Assembly: GCF_014334115.1 (NCBI RefSeq)
Contig: NZ_CP060494.1
Location: forward strand, 1,178,001-1,242,000
Length of the DNA stretch: 64,000 bases
Direction: 5' to 3'
Origin: Sphingosinithalassobacter sp. CS137
GTDB taxonomy: Bacteria > Pseudomonadota > Alphaproteobacteria > Sphingomonadales > Sphingomonadaceae
In this document: in pieces, positions 15,896-22,654 of the stretch
Numbering within the stretch: position 1 is the first letter of the stretch
Layout of the letters: every line of letters starts with the position of its first letter
The notes under the pieces: generated by a model
What the model was told of the DNA's origin: nothing
The model's database searches: none
What the model saw: the letters and a program-made list of their open reading frames with translations, nothing else
Made by a program: the position numbers and the translations under genes

Positions 15896-17350
15896 ATGAA
15901 TTTTGCCGATCTCGGCCTGTCTGACGAACTGCTGCGCGCCGTGGGAGAGGCCGGCTACTCCGAGCCCACTCCCATCCAGGCGAACGCCATTCCCAGCGTG
16001 CTGATGATGCGCGACCTGATCGGCATTGCGCAGACGGGGACCGGCAAGACCGCCAGCTTCGTGCTGCCGATGATCGACATTCTGGCGCAGGGCCGCAGCC
16101 GCGCCCGCATGCCGCGCAGCCTGATCCTCGAGCCGACCCGCGAGCTCGCCGCGCAGGTTGCCGAGAATTTCGAGGCCTATGGCAAATATCACAAGCTTTC
16201 GATGGCGCTGCTGATCGGCGGCGTATCGATGGGCGACCAGATCAAGGCGCTGGAAAAGGGCGTCGACGTGCTGATCGCCACTCCGGGCCGGCTGATGGAC
16301 CTGTTCGGCCGCGGCAACATCCTGCTCACCGGCTGTTCGCTGCTCGTGATCGACGAGGCCGACCGGATGCTCGACATGGGGTTCATCCCCGACATCGAGG
16401 AAATCTGCACCAAGCTCCCCAAGCAGCGGCAGACGCTGCTGTTTTCGGCGACGATGCCGCCGCCGATCAAGAAGCTGGCCGACAAGTTCCTCGACAATCC
16501 CAAGACGATCGAAGTGGCGCGGCCGGCGACGACCAACACCAACATCACCCAGTGGGTGGTGCCGGTCGCATCCGCCGACAAGCGCAAGGTGCTGCGCCGC
16601 CTGCTCGGCGAAGAGGACGTGCGCACTGCGATCATCTTCTGCAACCGCAAGACGACGGTGCGCGAACTCAACAAGAGCCTGAAGCGCTCGGGCTTCAGCT
16701 CGGGCGAGATTCACGGAGATATGGACCAGTCGGCCCGGATCGCCGAGCTGGACCGATTCAAGTCGGGCGAAGTCAACATCCTGGTCGCATCCGACGTGGC
16801 GGCCCGCGGCCTGGACGTGAAAGGCGTGAGCCACGTCTTCAACTTCGATGCGCCGTGGCATCCGGACGATTATGTCCACCGCATCGGCCGCACGGGCCGC
16901 GCCGGGGCATCCGGGGTCGCCTATACCTTCGTCACCGCGGAAGATGCGGAGAACATCGCCAATATCGAGAAGCTGACCGGACAGAAGATCCAGCGGCTGA
17001 GCAGCGGCGAAACGCCTGCGGCATCGTCTGGCGACGAAGCCGAGAAAGCCCGACCGGCACGCGCGCCGCGCAGCCGTAAGGCGGCCGAGCCAAAGGCAAA
17101 GGCCAAGGAAACGTCGGGCGACAGCGCGCCGGCCGCTCCCCGGTCGAGCAAGGCCGCCGAGCACAGAGCCGAGCGTGAGGACGACCGCGAACGGCGGCCT
17201 AGCCGAGCCGCCGCGCCGCGCCGTGAGCGAGGCGAGCGCAAGGCGCCGGAACCGCAGCGGACGGCAGTGGACGATTCTGCGCCCGATTCAGCCGATGAAG
17301 GCTGGAACGGCCCGGTGCCCAATTTCCTGAACTTCGGCTTCGGAAGCTGA
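15896..17350 (+). CDS. DEAD-box RNA helicase (RhlE/CsdA-like)
   Basis: 484 residues. The helicase motifs appear in order: Q motif 'GYSEPTPIQ', motif I 'AQTGTGKT', Ia 'PTRELA', 'TPGRLMD', motif II 'DEAD', III 'SAT', 'IIFCNRK', 'VASDVAARGLD' and VI 'HRIGRTGRAG'. The core ends near residue 375 and is followed by a basic, Ala/Lys/Arg-rich tail of about 100 residues, probably an RNA-binding extension, closing with 'WNGPVPNFLNFGFG', a C-terminal motif shared by many alphaproteobacterial RhlE proteins. It unwinds structured RNA in ribosome assembly, mRNA decay or cold response. Confidence 0.93.
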   Translation: MNFADLGLSDELLRAVGEAGYSEPTPIQANAIPSVLMMRDLIGIAQTGTGKTASFVLPMIDILAQGRSRARMPRSLILEPTRELAAQVAENFEAYGKYHKLSMALLIGGVSMGDQIKALEKGVDVLIATPGRLMDLFGRGNILLTGCSLLVIDEADRMLDMGFIPDIEEICTKLPKQRQTLLFSATMPPPIKKLADKFLDNPKTIEVARPATTNTNITQWVVPVASADKRKVLRRLLGEEDVRTAIIFCNRKTTVRELNKSLKRSGFSSGEIHGDMDQSARIAELDRFKSGEVNILVASDVAARGLDVKGVSHVFNFDAPWHPDDYVHRIGRTGRAGASGVAYTFVTAEDAENIANIEKLTGQKIQRLSSGETPAASSGDEAEKARPARAPRSRKAAEPKAKAKETSGDSAPAAPRSSKAAEHRAEREDDRERRPSRAAAPRRERGERKAPEPQRTAVDDSAPDSADEGWNGPVPNFLNFGFGS

Positions 17351-17360
17351 CGCCCGCCGG

Positions 17361-17555
17361 ATGATCGAGAGCGTCCCGGTCCAGAAGATTGAATCGCCCT
17401 GCGTGCTGGTGTGCACGCTCGATGTCGACACCGGCTGGTGCCTGGGCTGCGGCCGCACGCGCGACGAGATCGCGCAATGGACTCGGCTCGACGATGCCGG
17501 CCGCAGCGCAGTGATGGCCGAACTGCCCGCGCGCATGGCCCGGCTGGACGGCTGA
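17361..17555 (+). CDS. DUF1289 small cysteine-rich protein
   Basis: 64 residues, starting 10 nt after the helicase gene and probably in its operon. The pattern 'ESPCVLVCTLDVDTGWCLGCGRT' in parts followed by 'EIAQW' is the signature of DUF1289, whose four cysteines are thought to hold a metal or iron-sulfur centre. The function is unknown. Confidence 0.88.
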   Translation: MIESVPVQKIESPCVLVCTLDVDTGWCLGCGRTRDEIAQWTRLDDAGRSAVMAELPARMARLDG

Positions 17556-17645
17556 GCGAAGCGCACTCCCAAGGTCAGACGACAATTCTCGCGTGAGCGG
17601 TACGCTCGGCACCGCGAGTTCCGCGGCTCCCGGCGCTCCGCCCGA

Positions 17646-18272
17646 TCAGGCAGGCGCCTGCTCGGGCATCGCCGCATCGTCGAGTTCGGTCGCGCGGCGA
17701 TAGGCGTCCCGATCGGTCACGCGGGCGACATAGGCGGCAAACGCATCGCGCCCGGGCAGCGTGCCGAACTGCGTTCCCCAGGCAACCGAGGAACCGACAT
17801 AGACGTCGGCGGCAGTAAAACGCTCACCCGCGATGTAGGGATTTCGCGACACGGCATATTCGAGCACGTCGACCGCCCGGTCGTAGCTGCCATAGCCGAA
17901 CATCATCGCCTGGTCGTCGCCGGGAACGAACTTCGCCCAGTTGTTCGTGACGGCCTGCTCGAGCGGCCCCGCGGCGAAGAACAGCCAGCGATAATAGTCG
18001 GCCCGCTCCTCCGCCCGGGGCGCGAGCCCCGCATCGGGAAAGCTTTCGGCCAAATAGGCACAGATCGCCGCGCACTCGGTGACGACCCTGCCGTTGTGAA
18101 CGATTGCGGGCACCTTCCCCATCGGATTCACCGAAAGATAGGCTTCCGCCTTCATCGTCGAACCATAGTCGAGAAGCTCGGTGCGGTAATCGGCGCCCGT
18201 CTCCTCGAGCATCCAGCGGGCAATCCGCCCGCGCGACATCGGATTGGTGTAGAAAACCAACTCGTCCGTCAT
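17646..18272 (-). CDS. Glutathione S-transferase family protein
   Basis: 208 residues from an ATG behind AGGATGAG. The N-terminal thioredoxin-like domain has 'VFYTNPMSRGRIARWMLEE' (the serine of 'MSRG' is a likely catalytic residue) and the cis-proline 'GKVPAI', then 'VVTECAAICAYLAE' for glutathione contact. The C-terminal helical domain contains 'RFTAADVYVGSSVAWG'. Such proteins conjugate or reduce electrophiles in the cytoplasm; the substrate is unknown. Confidence 0.9.
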   Translation of the reverse strand: MTDELVFYTNPMSRGRIARWMLEETGADYRTELLDYGSTMKAEAYLSVNPMGKVPAIVHNGRVVTECAAICAYLAESFPDAGLAPRAEERADYYRWLFFAAGPLEQAVTNNWAKFVPGDDQAMMFGYGSYDRAVDVLEYAVSRNPYIAGERFTAADVYVGSSVAWGTQFGTLPGRDAFAAYVARVTDRDAYRRATELDDAAMPEQAPA

Positions 18273-18410
18273 CTCATCCTCCGTTCCGCGACTCATCCGA
18301 GCCGCGGAACAGAGGGTGAACGCAAACCCTGGCTCACGCAAGGGGTTCGTCGGCGCCGCCCGGCGCGGACGGCGATCACGCACTTGCGCCCGGACGACGG
18401 ACGCTGCCGT

Positions 18411-19088
18411 TCAGCGCTTGAAGGGATCCTCGAACGTGGGGTTCGGTGCGGCGCCCTCTCCGGCCGCGGCTGCCTCGGCGTCGCGCGCCGCCTGCTCGCG
18501 CTCGGCACGGAGCTGCTCGATCAGCGCCTCGCGGTCGCCCTCGAGCCGGTTGTCGACCGGGGCTTCAATGCCCGCCTGCTTGGCGGCGCGTGCCACGATC
18601 GCGTCGAGCTCACGCTGCGAGCACAGGCCGAGCGTGACCGGATCCTTGGGAACAATATTGGAGATGTTCCAATGGCTGCGGTCGCGGATCGCCGCGATCG
18701 TCGTACGCGTCGTACCGATCAGCTTGCCGATCGCACCGTCGGAGATTTCCGGGTGATGGCGCAGAATCCAGGCGATGCCGTCCGGCTTGTCCTGACGCTT
18801 CGAAACGGGCGTATAGCGCGGGCCTTTGGTCCGGCGGACCTGCTCGGGGCCCTTCTGCATCTTGAGGCGATACTCGGGGTCCTGCTGCCCCTTCTCGATC
18901 TCCTCCATCGTCAGCTCGTGGGCGCGGACCGGATCGCGGCCGGTGAGCTTCGCCGCCGCGGTGTCGTCGGCGATCGCCTGCACCTCGAGAATGTGCAGGC
19001 CGCAGAAGTCGGCGATCTGTTCGAACGAGAGCGCAGTATTATCGACCAGCCAGGAAGCGGTCGCGTGCGGCATCAGCGGCTGGGCCAC
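18411..19088 (-). CDS. trcR: TrcR-type cell cycle transcriptional regulator (DUF1013)
   Basis: 225 residues from a GTG at 19088 with GGAGAA about 9 nt upstream; the mature start then reads M-AQPLMPHATASWLVDNT, the usual beginning of this family. It is an all-alphaproteobacterial protein formerly called DUF1013. In Caulobacter and Sinorhizobium TrcR binds RNA polymerase at promoters and activates cell-cycle and motility genes. Visible blocks: 'WLVDNTALSFEQIADFCGLHILEVQ' in parts, a central helix-turn-helix-like 'GAIGKLIGTTRTTIAAIRDRSHWN' in parts, and an acidic Ala/Glu-rich tail. A strong GC hairpin lies 25 nt upstream of the start. Confidence 0.9.
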   Translation of the reverse strand: MAQPLMPHATASWLVDNTALSFEQIADFCGLHILEVQAIADDTAAAKLTGRDPVRAHELTMEEIEKGQQDPEYRLKMQKGPEQVRRTKGPRYTPVSKRQDKPDGIAWILRHHPEISDGAIGKLIGTTRTTIAAIRDRSHWNISNIVPKDPVTLGLCSQRELDAIVARAAKQAGIEAPVDNRLEGDREALIEQLRAEREQAARDAEAAAAGEGAAPNPTFEDPFKR

Positions 19089-19107
19089 GGTGCAATTCTC
19101 CAGAAAC

Positions 19108-19135
19108 AATAAGGGCCACCCCTTGCGGGGTGGCC
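19108..19135 (-). terminator. GC-rich hairpin between the glycosyltransferase gene and trcR
   Basis: A perfect 9-bp stem (GGCCACCCC/GGGGTGGCC) with a 4-nt loop spans 19114-19135. On the minus strand it is followed by CTTATTG, a weak U-tract. It could end the glycosyltransferase transcript or act as a leader structure of trcR. It is not a terminator for the plus strand. Confidence 0.55.
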
Positions 19136-19200
19136 GTGTCATGACGCGGACTTAATGCGGACGGCCGCGCGAGGCAAGGTTTGGCTGCATCGACATGCGT

Positions 19201-20241
19201 TCACGCTGCGATCGCCACCTCGTCGATATGCACGAGCGCGTGAAGGAATTGCTGCGCACTCGCTTCCCAGGTGAAGGTGCGCCCATAGGCGGCGCACGTC
19301 TCGCTATCCTTGGTCAGCGCTTGCGCGATGGCGGTGGTCAGATCATCGGCCATCGCGCCGACTTCAGGCGTGAGCACGTCGATCGGCCCGGTAACCGGAT
19401 AGGCGGCGACCGGAACGCCGCAGGCCATCGCCTCGATCATCACCAGGCCGAACGTGTCGGTCCTGCTCGGAAAGACGAAGACATCGGCCGCGGCATAGGC
19501 GCTGGCCAGCTCGGAGCCGAAGAGCGCTCCCAGGAACTTCACGTCGGGATACCGCGATTCGAGATGCGCGCGCGCCGGGCCATCGCCGACCACAACCTTG
19601 GTGCCCGGATGGCTCGTCTTCAGGAACGCCTCGAGATTCTTTTCGACCGCCACCCGCCCGACATAGAGCTGCACCGGGCCCGGCAGCTCCGCCATCGCCG
19701 GATGCGGATCGAGCCCGGGCCGAAAGTTGGACAGATCGACCCCCCGCCCCCAGTGGCGGACCTGGCCCAGGCCATGATCGACCAGCGACTCGCGGATCGA
19801 CGGAGTCGACGCAAGGATCGCCGAACTCGGGCCGTGGAACCAGCGGATATAGCGCCAGATCCAGGCCGCCGGCACGCCCGAACGCGCAGAGACATAATCG
19901 GGAAACTGCGTGTGATAGGCAGTGGTGAAGGGAACGCCGCGGCGCAGACACCAGCGCCGCGCGGCCACGCACACGGGCCCCTCGGTCGCGAGGTGGATCG
20001 CGTCGGGCCGGAATTCCTGGAGCAGCTTGCCGACATAGGCCACTCGCGCCAGCGCCAGCCGGATTTCAGGATAGGTGGGGCACGGCACCGAATAGAAACG
20101 GTCTGGCGAGATCACCAGCACCGAATGCCCGCGCGATTCGAGCAACGAGCGGACCGATTGCAGCGTGCGGACGACTCCATTGACCTGCGGTTCCCAGGCG
20201 TCGGTGACGATCGCGATGCGCACGGCCGCCTCCTCGCTCAC
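19201..20241 (-). CDS. Glycosyltransferase family 4 (mannosyltransferase-like)
   Basis: 346 residues with a two-Rossmann GT-B layout. N-terminal 'RIAIVTDAWEPQVNGVVRTL' and 'FRPDAIHLATEGPVG'-type text ('PDAIHLATEGPV') are typical of MgtA-like GDP-mannose-dependent enzymes. The C-terminal donor-binding half has 'YVGRVAVEKNLEAFL', 'VVVGDGPAR' and the E-x7-E motif region 'SRTDTFGLVMIEAMACGVPVAA'. It likely adds a sugar to a membrane lipid or surface glycan at the cytoplasmic face. Its start overlaps the stop of the LpxH-like gene by 4 nt, so the two form an operon. Confidence 0.88.
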   Translation of the reverse strand: MSEEAAVRIAIVTDAWEPQVNGVVRTLQSVRSLLESRGHSVLVISPDRFYSVPCPTYPEIRLALARVAYVGKLLQEFRPDAIHLATEGPVCVAARRWCLRRGVPFTTAYHTQFPDYVSARSGVPAAWIWRYIRWFHGPSSAILASTPSIRESLVDHGLGQVRHWGRGVDLSNFRPGLDPHPAMAELPGPVQLYVGRVAVEKNLEAFLKTSHPGTKVVVGDGPARAHLESRYPDVKFLGALFGSELASAYAAADVFVFPSRTDTFGLVMIEAMACGVPVAAYPVTGPIDVLTPEVGAMADDLTTAIAQALTKDSETCAAYGRTFTWEASAQQFLHALVHIDEVAIAA

Positions 20242-21122
20242 GCAGCCGCCAGCGCCGCCACCCCTGATGCCTCGGGCGCATCGCGCGCCGCCATTTCATC
20301 GGCCCAGTGCAGGATCTCCATCCGCCCGTCGTAATGCTCCACGAGCGCAGTGCAACCCTCCACCCAATCGCCGTCGTTATAGTATTCGATGCCCTCGATC
20401 GTGCGCATCTCGGCGGTGTGGATATGCCCGGCGATCACACCGTCGACTCCGCGCGTGCCGGCCTCGTGCGCGACGATCTCCTCGAACTGCGAAATGAACT
20501 CGACGGCGTTCTTCACCTTCTGCTTGGCGTATTTGCTGAGCGACCAGTACGGCAGCTTGGCCCAGCGGCGATAGGCGTTCACCCAGCGATTGAGCGCCAT
20601 GGTGAAATGATAGGCCGCGTCGCCCAGATGCGCGAGCCACTTGTGGCTCAGCGTGATCGCGTCGAATTCGTCGCCGTGCAGAACGAGCAGGCGGCGGCCG
20701 TCGGCGGTTTCGTGCACCGCCTGGCGCCGGATTTCCACGCCGCCGAAGTTCAGCCCGGTGAACTGGCGAAACACCTCGTCATGATTGCCGGGGATATACA
20801 CGATCCGGGTTCCGCGCTTGGCGCGCTTCAGGATGCGCCAGACGATGTCGTTGTGCGCGGCCGGCCAGTAGAATTTCTTCCGCAGCTGCCACCCGTCGAT
20901 CATGTCGCCGACCAGATACATGGTCTCGCTGTCGACATGATCGAGAAAGTCGATCAGCATCGCCGCGTTGCAGCCGCGCGTGCCGAGATGCACGTCGGAA
21001 ATCCAGATCGTCCGATACTGGCGGCGCTCGGTAACCGCCTTCTCGGGGATCGAGGGATTAGCCTCGGCGAATTCGGCGAGATCTGCGATGTGAGCGATCG
21101 GGAGCTTGGTTACTGCGGCCAT
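20238..21122 (-). CDS. LpxH-like UDP-2,3-diacylglucosamine diphosphatase family metallophosphoesterase
   Basis: 294 residues of the calcineurin-type fold with all metal motifs: 'ISDVHLGTRGCNA', 'GDMIDGW', 'GNHDEVF', 'LHGDEFD' and 'AGHIHTAE'. Similar proteins are annotated as UDP-2,3-diacylglucosamine pyrophosphatase-related; whether this one makes lipid X in lipid A synthesis is not settled, because an LpxI is common in alphaproteobacteria. Coupling to a glycosyltransferase suggests a membrane glycolipid pathway. An unusual N-terminal extension of about 35 residues precedes the first motif. A promoter is predicted at 21218-21190. Confidence 0.85.
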   Translation of the reverse strand: MAAVTKLPIAHIADLAEFAEANPSIPEKAVTERRQYRTIWISDVHLGTRGCNAAMLIDFLDHVDSETMYLVGDMIDGWQLRKKFYWPAAHNDIVWRILKRAKRGTRIVYIPGNHDEVFRQFTGLNFGGVEIRRQAVHETADGRRLLVLHGDEFDAITLSHKWLAHLGDAAYHFTMALNRWVNAYRRWAKLPYWSLSKYAKQKVKNAVEFISQFEEIVAHEAGTRGVDGVIAGHIHTAEMRTIEGIEYYNDGDWVEGCTALVEHYDGRMEILHWADEMAARDAPEASGVAALAAA

Positions 21123-21189
21123 TGCTTCGGGTTCCCTCGCGGTGACCTTCGTTGCCGCCGCGCTATGCCGGGGAATTGTTACAGTTGGA

Positions 21190-21218
21190 ATCGTACCCGC
21201 TTTGCCGCCGCGTCACAA
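21190..21218 (-). promoter_or_regulatory. Predicted promoter of the LpxH-like/glycosyltransferase operon
   Basis: On the minus strand TTGTGA, a 17-nt spacer and TACGAT; the start of transcription would be near 21183, about 60 nt before the ATG at 21122. Confidence 0.5.
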
Positions 21219-21230
21219 TGCACGGGATCG

Positions 21231-22226
21231 TCACATCGTCAGCACGATCTTGCCCATATGGTCGCCCGCCTCCATTCGCCGGTGCGCCTCGGCGGCTTCG
21301 GCAAGCGGATAGCTGCGGTCGAGCAGCGGTTTCAACCGGCCCTGCTCGGCATGCGGCCAGACGGTAGTGGCGAGTTCGTCCGCCACCATCGACTTGAACT
21401 GCACGTCGCGGCCGCGAAGCGTCGATCCGGTGAGCGTCAGCCGGCGGCGCATGATCTCGAAGATCGGCACGGTCGCGGTCGCGCCGCCCTGGACTGCGAT
21501 CGAGACGTGGCGGCCATCGTCGCACAGGCACGCGAGGTTGCGCGGCACATAGTCTCCGCCCACCATGTCGAGCACCGCGGCGACGCCCTTGCCCCCAGTG
21601 ATTTCGCGCACCCGCTCAACGAAATCTTCGCTGGTGTAGTTGATCGCATGATCAGCGCCATGCGCGCGGGCGGCGGCGACCTTCGCGTCCGAGCCGGCGG
21701 TCACGATGATCGTGACGCCGAACAGATTGCACAGCGTGATCGCCATGGTGCCGATGCCGCTGGTGCCGCCGTGCACGAGCACTGTGTCGCCCTCGCTGGC
21801 GAAGGCGCGCTCGAACAAATTGGTCCACACGGTGAAGAGCGTTTCGGGCAGCCCTGCCGCCTCGACCATCGACAGCGCCTCGGGGACCGGCAGGCACTGG
21901 CCGATCGGCGCTAGCGCATATTCGGCATAGCCGCCGCCCGCCAGCAAGGCGCAGACCGGCTGACCGAGATATTCGCGCTCGACCTCGGCGCCCAGCGCCA
22001 CCACCTCGCCGGCGACTTCCAGGCCCAGGATCGAGGACGCGCCCGGCGGCGGCGGATACATGCCCTTGCGCTGGAGCACGTCGGGGCGGTTCACGCCGGC
22101 CGCCGCCACGCGGATCAGCACCTCGCCCACGGCCGGCCGCGGCACCGGCCGTGCGACCGGCACGAGCACCTCCGGTCCGCCGGGCTGTGCCGGGTCGATC
22201 ACCTGCATCGTTTCCGGAATATTCAT
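21231..22226 (-). CDS. NAD(P)H-quinone oxidoreductase, PIG3-like MDR family
   Basis: 331 residues from the ATG at 22226 ('MNIPETMQVIDPAQPGGPEV'). It is a zinc-free medium-chain dehydrogenase: 'VAAAGVNRPDVLQRKGMYPPPPGA' in parts and 'LGLEVAGEV' in the GroES-like domain, then the Rossmann motif 'VLVHGGTSGIGTMAI'. The family reduces quinones with NADPH and is also seen in sphingomonad detoxification. It is divergent from the small DUF1192 gene, with only 95 nt between the two starts. Confidence 0.9.
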   Translation of the reverse strand: MNIPETMQVIDPAQPGGPEVLVPVARPVPRPAVGEVLIRVAAAGVNRPDVLQRKGMYPPPPGASSILGLEVAGEVVALGAEVEREYLGQPVCALLAGGGYAEYALAPIGQCLPVPEALSMVEAAGLPETLFTVWTNLFERAFASEGDTVLVHGGTSGIGTMAITLCNLFGVTIIVTAGSDAKVAAARAHGADHAINYTSEDFVERVREITGGKGVAAVLDMVGGDYVPRNLACLCDDGRHVSIAVQGGATATVPIFEIMRRRLTLTGSTLRGRDVQFKSMVADELATTVWPHAEQGRLKPLLDRSYPLAEAAEAHRRMEAGDHMGKIVLTM

Positions 22227-22321
22227 TCGCCTCGCGACCCCCTGATGTCGTTTCGCGCCCGTGCTCCGGGAAATTGCGGGCGTTATTGACATCGCCGGGC
22301 CCAGGGTCAACGCTAGCGGGC

Positions 22322-22519
22322 ATGGACGCCGACGAGAATCTTCCGCGTCGTCATGACGATCCGGCCGCGCAGCTCGCGCGGCAGGACCTCGATCCGTTTT
22401 CGGTCGAGGAACTCGAAGCGCGTATCGCGGCACTGGAGGCCGAAATCAGCCGCTGCCGCGAAAAAATAAAACGCGCCGTTAACCATCGCGCAAGCGCGGA
22501 CGCTCTATTTAAACGATGA
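22322..22519 (+). CDS. DUF1192 small coiled-coil protein
   Basis: 65 residues. The middle 'DPFSVEELEARIAALEAEISRC' (in parts) is the hallmark of DUF1192, a short alphaproteobacterial family with a single coiled coil and no known function. A TTGACA box at 22286-22291 with AACGCT 17 nt later would place the transcription start at about the ATG itself, so the mRNA could be nearly leaderless (inference). The next gene on this strand is clpA, 135 nt downstream. Confidence 0.85.
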   Translation: MDADENLPRRHDDPAAQLARQDLDPFSVEELEARIAALEAEISRCREKIKRAVNHRASADALFKR

Positions 22520-22654
22520 GCGTAACGGCACCGGAGCGGGGCGATACGCCAAACATCTCCGGTGCGGAGCCGATGCGCTTGATGCGAGGGCTCACCCTCC
22601 CGACATTGGGAGCACGGGCCAGCGTGTCGCTGCTGGCTCGACTGGAGTAATACG

